Origin: CAZFER01 sp964517495
Lineage (GTDB): Bacteria; Hinthialibacterota; Hinthialibacteria; Hinthialibacterales; Hinthialibacteraceae
DNA length: 64,000 nucleotides
Reading direction: 5' to 3'
Assembly: GCA_964517495.1 (NCBI GenBank)
Contig: CAZFER010000028.1
Coordinates: 1 to 64,000, forward strand
Position numbers and translations under genes: made by a program. How positions within the stretch are numbered: the stretch's first letter is position 1; the number at the start of each line of letters is the position of its first letter. Below the pieces are notes generated by a model. It ran no database searches, was not told the DNA's origin, and saw only the letters and a program-made list of their open reading frames with translations. Shown piece by piece: positions 1 through 8,336 of the stretch.

Positions 1-593
1 TGGAAATTTATTTGCATGGCGCTTATCACGTACAACACGCGGAGGATGGCTTCAAAGCGATTAATATGATCGCCGAACAGACGCCTGATGTTTGTGTGAT
101 CGATCATATTATGCCCGGCATGAACGGGCTGGAATTATTGGAATATATTAGAACGAACTATCCGTATATCCCTACTATTATGGTTACCGCCCACTCCACA
201 GAGGACCTCATGTGCCAGGCGATGGATTTGAACCACGGCGCGGCATTTTACCTCAAAAAGCCCTTTTTCAAGGAAGAATTCCTGAATTACGTCAACCAGG
301 CGTTTGAAAAGGGTGGAATTAAAGCTATTCGAAAGAAAATGAATTGTTACCTTGAGCGTCATAAGAAAGATAAGCCTAAAAATGAAAACCATAGCAATCG
401 TGATAGACGGATGATGCAAATCAAAGAGCTGATCAAGCAAAATCCCGGACTATGGACACTGAGGAAGTTGGAACGGCATTTAAAAATCCCATATTCCACC
501 ATTTATCGAGACATTGAGAGGCTTCAATTGATGGGATGCGTCATTGAATTTAACCCTGAAGGGATGATCCTGGTGGAAGAAAACCTTAAGTAA
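1..593 (+). CDS. Response regulator with C-terminal winged-helix domain (5' end outside window)
   Basis: The reading frame is open back to the first base, so the start and the first beta strand with the acidic pocket lie outside the window. What remains is a two-component receiver domain: phospho-acceptor Asp codon at 102-104 in the context VIDHIMPG, the conserved Thr in MVTAHS, and the Lys in YLKKPF. After a basic linker (about residues 105-130 of the visible part), the last 60 residues form a helix-turn-helix or winged helix of the DeoR/HTH_11 kind (TLRKLERHLKIPYSTIYRDI). The protein is therefore probably a phosphorylation-controlled DNA-binding regulator. No partner kinase is visible. The TTG at position 12 is an internal Leu codon, not a start. 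Confidence 0.85.
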   Translation, partial: EIYLHGAYHVQHAEDGFKAINMIAEQTPDVCVIDHIMPGMNGLELLEYIRTNYPYIPTIMVTAHSTEDLMCQAMDLNHGAAFYLKKPFFKEEFLNYVNQAFEKGGIKAIRKKMNCYLERHKKDKPKNENHSNRDRRMMQIKELIKQNPGLWTLRKLERHLKIPYSTIYRDIERLQLMGCVIEFNPEGMILVEENLK

Positions 594-600
594 AATCCTT

Positions 601-695
601 TAACCACCTCCTAACCGCCCCCATTTCATTGGGAGAGGAATAGTAGGACCAATCATAAGAATCCCTCCCTTTACACTCCAATGGCTGACATGTTA
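601..695. repeat. Interspersed repeat (family B) and a shared 14-mer between genes
   Basis: The reverse complement of 601-642 matches 21729-21770 closely: a C-run, AAT(G/A)AAATGGGGG, then TTAGGAGG(T/G)GGTTA. The 14-mer TGGCTGACATGTTA at 682-695 recurs exactly at 62967-62980. The gap 594-847 holds no convincing gene; a T-run at 711-721 follows the 14-mer. Confidence 0.5.
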
Positions 696-847
696 AAGTA
701 GCTGATTATTGTTTTTTTTTTCAATTTAACCCATTCAAGAAAATGAACGACACCGTTTAAAAACTCCCATTTTTGCTTACCACGGCTTGATCATGGTTGC
801 GAAATATAAGATAGTGGATACTTTCACACATTCTTTGGGAGGACATC

Positions 848-2473
848 ATGTTTAACGGAATTTTTCGTATCCCCACACCGTCTAATGAACCGGTTCAGAA
901 TTATGCACCGAATACGCCTGAACGGGAAAGTTTGCAATCCACCTTGAAGGCTATGCAAAGTAATCCAGTGGAAGTCCCGCTTATTATTGGCGGTAAAGAA
1001 GTCACGACAGGCAATATGGTCGATATGCTCTGCCCGCATAAACTCGAACAGAAACTGGGCCAATACCATCAAGGCACAGCTGACCATACTCATCAGGCCA
1101 TTGAAGCGGCCAATGCCGCCAAAAAGGAATGGTCGGAAATGCCGTGGGACGCCCGCGCCATCATTTTACTCAAAGCGGCTGATCTACTCGCCACCAAATA
1201 CCGCGATACCTTAAACGCTGCCACCATGCTTAATATGAGCAAAACCTGCCATCAGGCCGAGATCGATTCTGCTTGTGAATTGATCGACTTTTGGCGGTTT
1301 AATCCGCACTTCATGGAAGAAGTGTATGGTGATCAGCCTATATCACCACCAGGTATACTCAATTACATGGAGCACCGCCCCCTGGAAGGTTTTGTACTGG
1401 CCTTAACGCCATTCAATTTTGCGTCCATTGCCGGCAACTTACCCACCGCCCCGGCGTTGATGGGTAACACGGTGGTTTGGAAACCCGCCTCCAGCGCGGT
1501 TTTACCGGCTTATTACATCATGCAAATTCTTAAAGAAGCAGGTATGCCTGATGGAGTCATCAACATGGTTCCCGGGCCAGGTCCTGTTATCGCCCCACCT
1601 GCCTTGGATCATCTTGATCTTGGTGGAATCCACTTTACGGGCAGCACCTATGTGTTTTCAACGATCTGGCTAGCAGTTGGTTCAGATATTCGGAAATATT
1701 ACTCTTATCCCCGAATCGTTGGCGAGACAGGAGGGAAAGACTTTATCTTCGCTCATGCCTCTTGTGACCATAAAGCGTTGGTTGCGGCCTTGGTTCGAGG
1801 GGCATTTGAATATCAAGGCCAGAAATGCTCCGCCGCCAGCCGTGCTTATATTCCTGATTCCATCTGGCCCGATGTGAAAGAACGCTTGTTGGACGAAATC
1901 GCTCAAGTGAAAATGGGCGATATTTGTGACTTCTCAAACTTTATGGGAGCCGTCATTGATGAAAAAGCATTTAAAACCATTTCGAGTTATATCGATTTTG
2001 CCAAAGATGACATGAATATGGAAATACTCTGTGGCGGGAATTATGATTCCTCAAAAGGCTACTTTATTGAACCCACAATCGTGTTATCCAAGGATCCCAA
2101 ATCCAAACTGATGGTTGAAGAAATCTTTGGCCCGGTATTAACCATTCATGTATATCCTGAAAAGGAATACCAAGCCACTCTTCACCTTTGTGATCAAACC
2201 AGCCCGTATGCCTTAACCGGTGCGATCTTCGGACAGGACCGATCCGCTATTGTTAAAGCCATGACTATCTTGCGCCATGCCGCCGGTAACTTTTATGTCA
2301 ACGACAAACCCACCGGCGCTGTGGTTGGCCAACAACCCTTTGGTGGTAGCCGGGCATCAGGCACCAATGATAAAGCCGGCTCATGGCTCAATCTTGAGCG
2401 TTGGGTCTCTCCCCGCACGATTAAAGAAACCTTTATCCCACCGCAAGACTGGCGATATCCCTATATGGATTAA
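848..2473 (+). CDS. L-glutamate gamma-semialdehyde (1-pyrroline-5-carboxylate) dehydrogenase
   Basis: This NAD-dependent aldehyde dehydrogenase oxidises glutamate semialdehyde, the open form of P5C, to glutamate in proline degradation. At 541 residues it has the length of the ALDH4/P5CDH type. The Rossmann-side motif TPFNFASIAGN near residue 190, the general base Glu293 in GETGGKD and the catalytic Cys327 in YQGQKCSAAS are all present. The start is supported by GGGAGGA six bases upstream. No PutA-type proline dehydrogenase domain is fused and none is nearby, so the proline-oxidising partner must be elsewhere. A hairpin follows the stop, so it is probably monocistronic. The family call is firm; the exact substrate is by homology. 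Confidence 0.93.
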   Translation: MFNGIFRIPTPSNEPVQNYAPNTPERESLQSTLKAMQSNPVEVPLIIGGKEVTTGNMVDMLCPHKLEQKLGQYHQGTADHTHQAIEAANAAKKEWSEMPWDARAIILLKAADLLATKYRDTLNAATMLNMSKTCHQAEIDSACELIDFWRFNPHFMEEVYGDQPISPPGILNYMEHRPLEGFVLALTPFNFASIAGNLPTAPALMGNTVVWKPASSAVLPAYYIMQILKEAGMPDGVINMVPGPGPVIAPPALDHLDLGGIHFTGSTYVFSTIWLAVGSDIRKYYSYPRIVGETGGKDFIFAHASCDHKALVAALVRGAFEYQGQKCSAASRAYIPDSIWPDVKERLLDEIAQVKMGDICDFSNFMGAVIDEKAFKTISSYIDFAKDDMNMEILCGGNYDSSKGYFIEPTIVLSKDPKSKLMVEEIFGPVLTIHVYPEKEYQATLHLCDQTSPYALTGAIFGQDRSAIVKAMTILRHAAGNFYVNDKPTGAVVGQQPFGGSRASGTNDKAGSWLNLERWVSPRTIKETFIPPQDWRYPYMD

Positions 2474-2496
2474 GATTACAATCAAGAAATGATAAA

Positions 2497-2530
2497 GGGC
2501 ATGGTCAACTGGCCATGCCCTTACTTCTTA
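2497..2530 (+). terminator. Hairpin after the P5C dehydrogenase gene
   Basis: Arms GGGCATGG (2497-2504) and CCATGCCC (2513-2520) form a perfect 8-bp stem, followed by a T-rich but interrupted run (TTACTTCTTA). Its place 24 bases after the stop suggests a Rho-independent terminator of moderate quality. Confidence 0.6.
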
Positions 2531-2711
2531 TCTTCAAAATCGAGTTTTCTCTACTCATTTATCATAAAAACTCTTCTAAAGTTAATATCAACATCTCCGG
2601 CAGATATTCCATTTTGGGGATAAGCAATTGACATGATGTGGTTATTTATAAGAGAATCAGTAAAGAACAAAAAAGTGAGCTTCTTTTTTATTGCTTACGC
2701 GGGGAGAAATT

Positions 2712-3284
2712 ATGAAAAAGGATAAGGGTTTCACACTTATCGAATTATTAATTGTTGTTGCGATTATTGGGATTTTAGCGGCGATCGCGGTTCCGAACTT
2801 TATAAACGCAAGATTGCGGGCGCAGATCGCTAAAATCCAAGGCGACGCCAAAGCACTGGGAACAGCAATGGAGCAATACAAAATCGATACCAATTTTTAT
2901 CCTGTTGATGGAACAAACCGGAATCCCATAGGGCTCTATATGTTAACAACACCAGTTGCTTATATGTCCTCGATACCACGTGATCCTTTGCTCAACCTGG
3001 ATTTTGAAAATGTCTCTGGCGAAGCCATCGGCCCCTATATGGAGTTGGGAACCGACACACCATTCGGTGGTGGAGGAAATCAAAAAATTTCAGGAACATG
3101 GTCGCTTACTTCAGCAGGGCCAGATCAGGATGATGATACAAGTGGACAAACCAGTTGGCCCAATGGTACAAGATGGTTTGACTTTGACCCATCAAATGGT
3201 TTAAACTCTAACGGAGATATATTCTTCATGGGGGGTAACTATTCTTCAGGGAACTTTGTGAGAAACGGTAAGCCTAACCGTTAA
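2712..3284 (+). CDS. Type II secretion GspG-like pseudopilin (orphan)
   Basis: A prepilin leader MKKDKG precedes the cleavage site G^FTLIELLIVVAIIGILAA, followed by the hydrophobic N-terminal helix and AVPNFINARLRAQ, as in major pseudopilins of type II secretion systems. The start at 2712 is chosen over an in-frame upstream codon because it gives the normal 6-residue leader and sits behind GGGGAGAAATT. The C-terminal half ends in SAGPDQDDDTSG, then FDPSNGLNSNGDI and GGNY, shared with the second pseudopilin at 18091; the acidic stretch could be a calcium site like that of GspG. No other secretion gene is adjacent. It lies 106 bases before a large exported protein, so it may be a cargo-associated or accessory pilin. 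Confidence 0.88.
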   Translation: MKKDKGFTLIELLIVVAIIGILAAIAVPNFINARLRAQIAKIQGDAKALGTAMEQYKIDTNFYPVDGTNRNPIGLYMLTTPVAYMSSIPRDPLLNLDFENVSGEAIGPYMELGTDTPFGGGGNQKISGTWSLTSAGPDQDDDTSGQTSWPNGTRWFDFDPSNGLNSNGDIFFMGGNYSSGNFVRNGKPNR

Positions 3285-3390
3285 GACTAAGTTTTCTATT
3301 AAAATGAGAGGAAATAAACATTCTATTTCTGCATCTCATACTATTGACTAAACATTTGCATTATAAATCATTACACCAAGGAGAACCACC

Positions 3391-6300
3391 ATGCGCAGAA
3401 CAGTATTCATCTTTCTCACCTTCATTGCCTCATTCGGTTTCACTGAAACGAATTCATTACAATCGATTATCAACGAAACCGGCTTACAAGGCGGTTTGAT
3501 CGTCCACATCGGTTGTGAAGACGGTTCATTTGAAACGTCGATTGACTTGGAGGATTCAATTCTTGTAGAGGGTCTCACTGAAGATCCAAAGATCATTGCG
3601 AAAGCCAGAGAACATATCAAGAACGAAAGCCAGTATGGGCGTATTTCTATTTCCCATTACGACGGTGAGAATCTCCCTTATGTGGAAAGTGTCGTTAACA
3701 TGCTCATCATTTCTGAGCCGGGAAAATTAACGAACCATGAAATCATGCGTGTATTGGCTCCAAATGGAACAGTGCTTCTTAAAAATGGTATTCAAATCCC
3801 TGATTTAAATACCATGACTTCAGAAAAAAGCAAAGACTGGCAAATTGCCAAAAAGCCCTGGCCAGATGAAATCGATGAATGGACTCATTATTTGTATGAT
3901 GAAAGCGGTTCTTCAGTTTCCAACGATTTCGTCGTTGGAGAACCAAAAGGTCTGCGTTGGACCTGCGGACCATTTTGGGCCAGAAGCCATGAACATATAG
4001 CCAGCATGAATGCCATGGTTTCAGCGGCAGGAAGAGTTTTTTATGTGATGGACGAAGGCCCCACGGAATCCATTCAACTTCCTGCTGAAAATTATCTAAC
4101 CGCACGCGATGCCTTCAATGGAATCGAACTGTGGAAACGGCCTTTAGACAATTGGTTTAACCACCTTTATCCTTTAAAAAGCGGCCCGGGATGGCTGCCA
4201 CGAAGGCTTGTAGCAGTGGAAGACAGAGTTTACCTCGCTCCGGGAGCTGGAGAAAATCTGCTTTGCCTGGATGCGGCAACAGGAAAGGTATTGCATCAAT
4301 TTGAGAAAACAAAATCCACCTTTGAACTGATCGTTTCAGACGGTATCGTTTTTGCCGCCATTGATCCTGACTTAAAGCCCTGTGACTACGCTCAAGAGCA
4401 CCCCAACTGTTGGAAAGAGCGAGATCGAGCCAGTAAACGTTGGGGATGGCACAGAGATAAAGGAACACGGGTATTAAAAGCGTTTGACGCAAAAACAGGC
4501 GAAATGCTGTGGGAAAAAGAAATGCCCATCGTGCCTATGACGCTTTCCGCCGATTCAGATAGAGTCTGTATTTATGACGGGAGCTCATTATTTTCCTTTG
4601 ACAAAAAAACGGGGGAGGTGCTTTGGCAGACGGATATTTCAGACATGTTGCAAGTCTTGACGGGATATGCCGGTCCAAGGCTGATCATTTGCGAAAACCA
4701 TGTCGTGTTCGCTCCACAAAAAGAGATTTTTGTACTCGATGCCAAGACCGGTGATGTGATTTGGATCGCAAAGGATAAACCTCGGTCCGGGCACTTTAGT
4801 TTGGAAGATTTCTATGTAATTGATGACAAAATATGGGTTATGGGTCGAAACAATAACGGCAGATTTAAAACATATAATTTAGCCGATGGGACTGTTCTTC
4901 AAGATTACAGCAATCCAATCGATTCATTCTATATTCACCAGCGGTGCTATCCAGGCAAGGCCACCCAAAAATGCCTATTACCCCCAATTATGGGAACCAC
5001 AGTGTATGATATGGAAGCAAACCAATGGTCAATTAACCACTGGCTGCGTGGTGGATGTATATATGGCTCCATGCCTGCAAACGGATTGATCTATACAGGA
5101 CCGCATGCCTGTGCCTGCTATTATCAATCCAAGGTAAACGGCTTTAACGCGGTTGCACCTAACGCTCAACCTGCTATTGCGCCTCCCAGTAAAAAGCGGT
5201 TGGTAAAAGGACCTGCTTACAATAAAGTAAATAAAGTGGAAACCTATCCAGCATCAGCTTGGCCCGTTTTTCGACATGACAATACTCGCAGTGGTTGTGT
5301 CAAAACCTCCATCGGAAAAGACATAAGCCAGGCTTGGGAAAAAACGTTCAAAACCAAACCAAGCCAGGCGATTGCGGCCAATGGGAAAGTCTATGTAAGC
5401 GCCATCGATGAACATACTCTTTACGCTTTGGATGCAGATTCAGGTGATGTGATATGGCACTTTATCGCTGGAGGACGAGTCAATTCACCACCAACCTTAC
5501 ACAAAGGTTTGGCTCTTTTTGGTTGTGCGGATGGTTGCATTTACGCATTGGATGCGAAAAATGGAAAACTCGCCTGGAAATTCCAAGCTGCCCCTAACTC
5601 ACGCCAACTTGTATCCTATGACCAACTGGAATCCGTCTGGCCGATCGCAGGCAGTGTTTTGATTCAAGACGATAAATTGTACTGTGTCGCCGGCCGCTCA
5701 ATGTTTCTTGATGGTGGACTTCGGATGCTCGTTCTCAATCCCGAAACCGGCGAGCTGATTTATGAGAACATCATGGATAACAAGGAGCCGAAAACGGGTA
5801 AACCCTTGCAAGAATTTCTTATGGGAAAACATATGCCAGTGGCTATGCCTGATATTCTCTCCAGTGATAATGAATACATTTATATGAAATCTCAAACGTT
5901 TACCAAGGATGGCAAGCGAGCAAGAATTGAACCACAACGGCCTGACGAACAGTATGACCAGGAAGTCCATTTATTTGCCCCCATTTCATTTCTTGACGAT
6001 TCATGGCACCAACGAACATATTGGATTTTGGGACGAGTGGCCGGTGAAGGGTGGGCGGAATTTCAACTTCCACCCAAACGCGTTCCCTATGGCCGCATCA
6101 TGTGCCTGGACGAAACAAACGCCTATTCTTTTGGTCGGGATCCAGAATTATTGTGCAACACCTCGGTCTCTGAATACCGTCTGTTCAGTGCTGCGAAATA
6201 CCCTGAACGTAAAGTGGGAATTCCCAGCCTTGAAGGCCGCCGATGGCCGAGTGGAAGATATCCCACTAAAGAAGAAAGACGCTTGGCCGCACACACAGTT

Positions 6301-6693
6301 GATTGGAAAGAACTTGCCAAACAGCCCATGAACAAACTGACCGCCTTGAAATATAACTGGATCAATGAGGCTCCTGAAATTCTTGTAAAAGCCATGGTCT
6401 TAGCTGACGATCTTCTTTATATTGCGGGACCACGTGATACAGCCGATGAAAAACGACTGTGGGGACTTTCCAATGAAACAGAATACCAGCAAAAAATGCA
6501 TAAGCAGGGTGAATGGTTAGATGGCAAACATGGTTGTTTTCTGCAGGTTGTTTCCAAAGAGAACGGATTAACGCAAACATCTTATCATCTGGATCACATG
6601 CCTGTATTCGATGGGCTGATTGCATCCGAAGGCAAATTGTACATGTCCACCACGCAAGGTTCGATTATTTGCTATAAACCAACGGGAAAATAG
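3391..6693 (+). CDS. Exported protein: degenerate SAM-methyltransferase domain fused to PQQ-like beta-propeller
   Basis: The protein has 1100 residues. A signal peptide (about 1-20) is followed by a Rossmann-type methyltransferase-like domain (about 25-135) with glycine motif GGLIVHIGCEDGS at 34-46 and the later strand NMLIISEP. The rest is a set of PQQ-like/BamB-type blades (LYALDADSGDVIWHF, IYALDAKNGKLAWKF, VFVLDAKTGDVIW), probably two propellers, with the linker motif EIDEWTHYLYDESG joining the two parts. The propeller repeats do not prove PQQ binding. The start has AAGGAG eight bases upstream. A paralogue with the same order of parts is encoded on the other strand at 8337-11384. The biochemical role is unknown; the exported location is inferred from the signal peptide. 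Confidence 0.8.
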   Translation: MRRTVFIFLTFIASFGFTETNSLQSIINETGLQGGLIVHIGCEDGSFETSIDLEDSILVEGLTEDPKIIAKAREHIKNESQYGRISISHYDGENLPYVESVVNMLIISEPGKLTNHEIMRVLAPNGTVLLKNGIQIPDLNTMTSEKSKDWQIAKKPWPDEIDEWTHYLYDESGSSVSNDFVVGEPKGLRWTCGPFWARSHEHIASMNAMVSAAGRVFYVMDEGPTESIQLPAENYLTARDAFNGIELWKRPLDNWFNHLYPLKSGPGWLPRRLVAVEDRVYLAPGAGENLLCLDAATGKVLHQFEKTKSTFELIVSDGIVFAAIDPDLKPCDYAQEHPNCWKERDRASKRWGWHRDKGTRVLKAFDAKTGEMLWEKEMPIVPMTLSADSDRVCIYDGSSLFSFDKKTGEVLWQTDISDMLQVLTGYAGPRLIICENHVVFAPQKEIFVLDAKTGDVIWIAKDKPRSGHFSLEDFYVIDDKIWVMGRNNNGRFKTYNLADGTVLQDYSNPIDSFYIHQRCYPGKATQKCLLPPIMGTTVYDMEANQWSINHWLRGGCIYGSMPANGLIYTGPHACACYYQSKVNGFNAVAPNAQPAIAPPSKKRLVKGPAYNKVNKVETYPASAWPVFRHDNTRSGCVKTSIGKDISQAWEKTFKTKPSQAIAANGKVYVSAIDEHTLYALDADSGDVIWHFIAGGRVNSPPTLHKGLALFGCADGCIYALDAKNGKLAWKFQAAPNSRQLVSYDQLESVWPIAGSVLIQDDKLYCVAGRSMFLDGGLRMLVLNPETGELIYENIMDNKEPKTGKPLQEFLMGKHMPVAMPDILSSDNEYIYMKSQTFTKDGKRARIEPQRPDEQYDQEVHLFAPISFLDDSWHQRTYWILGRVAGEGWAEFQLPPKRVPYGRIMCLDETNAYSFGRDPELLCNTSVSEYRLFSAAKYPERKVGIPSLEGRRWPSGRYPTKEERRLAAHTVDWKELAKQPMNKLTALKYNWINEAPEILVKAMVLADDLLYIAGPRDTADEKRLWGLSNETEYQQKMHKQGEWLDGKHGCFLQVVSKENGLTQTSYHLDHMPVFDGLIASEGKLYMSTTQGSIICYKPTGK

Positions 6694-6740
6694 TCAACGT
6701 TCAACGAAAACTATATTTCTCTAATTTTGAAATATCCAAT

Positions 6741-6774
6741 AAACTGCTCCAATAGAAAATATTGGAGCAGTTTT
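6741..6774. terminator. Bidirectional Rho-independent terminator
   Basis: A perfect 11-bp stem is formed by CTGCTCCAATA (6744-6754) and TATTGGAGCAG (6760-6770). AAA lies before it and TTTT after, so it can act on both strands. It ends the + strand PQQ gene and the opposing minus-strand unit. Confidence 0.85.
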
Positions 6775-6795
6775 ATTAGGTACATGTATTGTCTG

Positions 6796-7120
6796 TCATT
6801 TCTCCATCCATTCAATCTCGGATAAACCACACACCGTTCTGTTTTTCAAGGCGAGGAAAAGAGATTGATTGGCGACCGCATCGCCATTAAACACGGGTGG
6901 GGATTTCAATTCGTGTGTTGAAAGAATTTGACCGCTTTTGGCATCGAACAGGTTGAAAATCCCTCCTTAAAAAATCCACCTCCGCAAGAATAGCCTTCGC
7001 TTGTCTTGCCAAAGCTGCGGAAGATTTTTCAGCATTCACATATAAACTTGTCATTCCAACAACACAAGTAATTAATACCAAAACCAAAGATCGTTATTTT
7101 ACTTTACGTTCAACATTCAT
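6796..7120 (-). pseudogene. Relic of a third methyltransferase-PQQ protein, internally deleted
   Basis: Only the two ends of a gene survive. The 5' end is an ATG at 7120 behind GGGGAT, an in-frame TAA after eight codons, then a signal peptide (LVLVLITCVVGMTSLYVNA) and AALARQAKAILAEVDF, the kind of helix that precedes GGLIVHxGC in the two intact fusions. The reading then shifts frame into the extreme C terminus of a PQQ propeller: NLFDAKSGQILSTHELKSPP, VFNGDAVANQSLFLALK, and stop at 6796. Roughly a thousand codons are missing between them. It stands 26 bases after the small PQQ gene on the same strand, so it was probably the last gene of that operon. Confidence 0.7.
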
Positions 7121-7146
7121 ATTTTTATCCCCACTGCTCTTTTATT

Positions 7147-8292
7147 TTATTCATCTCCAAAGGCGTAAATATGATTTCCTCCCCCCATGTAAATGGTACC
7201 GTCTTTCGCGATAGCGGGTGATGAATAAACATCCCCACTTGTTTTAACAGCAAATTGCTTTTTTCCTGTTTTTAAATAGGCTGTAAGTGTATCTTCCCGC
7301 CGGCCAAAATAAATCATTCCTTTTGCATCCACCGCAGGAGAAGAACCCAATCCCTGACCAATCTCATCTTTCCATACAATGTCACCTTGTGGGGATATCC
7401 CATATAGAAATCCCCCAATTGATCCGGCAAATATCATCCCATCCGGACCAAACGCGATAGACGCGTAAATTCCATCCTCCAGTTGTAATTTCCACCGGAT
7501 TTCACCCCCAGGCGCAATTGCATACAAATATGAGTCGCGTGAACCAATGTAAACCGTACCATCATCAGCGACGGCGGGAGTTGAATCAACCCACTGTCCT
7601 GTTGGCACTTTCCAAATGATTTCCCCTTTTTTTGAGACCGCATAAACACAATTATCACGAGAACCGACATATATAAGGCCATCGTTGGAAATGGCGGGAG
7701 AAGAGTAAATCTTGCCTTTTGTTTCAACCTTCCATTTGACATTTCCTTCCGGTGTAACAGCGTAAAGGTTTGAGTCGCCGGAACCGATATAAATCATCCC
7801 ATCACAATCAATCAGAGGGGAAGAAAAAATCTCTCCACCTGTTTTAACTCTCCACTTGATCTTTCCTCTGGGGGTAACGGCATAGAGATGATGATCACCC
7901 GAACCCACATATATCGTTCCATCCGCCGCCACAGCGGGAACGGAATTAACCCATAAATCTGTCATGACTTTCCACTTAACCTTGCCTTGAGGAGAAATGG
8001 CATACAAACATTGATCGCGTGAACCAACATAGATCGAGCCATCCGGACCAATCACCGGCGATGAATCCACGCGATCGTCCATAGTGATTTTCCATTTAAT
8101 GACGGCATCCTGGGGACCGACAGCAGAGCTTAATCCCTGGCGCATGGCCCCACCACGAAACATAGGCCAACTATCTTTTGGGGTTTCTTCAACTCCCAGG
8201 ACACCAACATGAAAAACGAAAAGCATTATGGTAATCAAACTTACCCCAAAAAAATGATGACGATATGTTTTAAGTAATGAGGGATTATTCAT
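7147..8292 (-). CDS. Exported PQQ-like beta-propeller protein
   Basis: A membrane-type signal sequence (about residues 10-32, SLITIMLFVFHVGVLG) is followed by about eight tandem blades of some 40 residues with the pattern DGxIYVGSxDxxLYAISPxG-xxxW. This makes it a single closed propeller of the PQQ-like/BamB superfamily. The start at 8292 is chosen because GAGAGGAG lies just upstream; the upstream in-frame codon has no such site. It is encoded 44 bases downstream of the 1047-residue fusion protein and upstream of the decayed third fusion, so it is probably co-transcribed with both. It lacks the methyltransferase-like domain. Function is unknown; propellers of this type usually mediate protein or ligand contacts. 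Confidence 0.82.
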   Translation of the reverse strand: MNNPSLLKTYRHHFFGVSLITIMLFVFHVGVLGVEETPKDSWPMFRGGAMRQGLSSAVGPQDAVIKWKITMDDRVDSSPVIGPDGSIYVGSRDQCLYAISPQGKVKWKVMTDLWVNSVPAVAADGTIYVGSGDHHLYAVTPRGKIKWRVKTGGEIFSSPLIDCDGMIYIGSGDSNLYAVTPEGNVKWKVETKGKIYSSPAISNDGLIYVGSRDNCVYAVSKKGEIIWKVPTGQWVDSTPAVADDGTVYIGSRDSYLYAIAPGGEIRWKLQLEDGIYASIAFGPDGMIFAGSIGGFLYGISPQGDIVWKDEIGQGLGSSPAVDAKGMIYFGRREDTLTAYLKTGKKQFAVKTSGDVYSSPAIAKDGTIYMGGGNHIYAFGDE

Positions 8293-8336
8293 GAATGACT
8301 CCTCTCGAATGATTTCCCAAACCAAAATGATGATTA

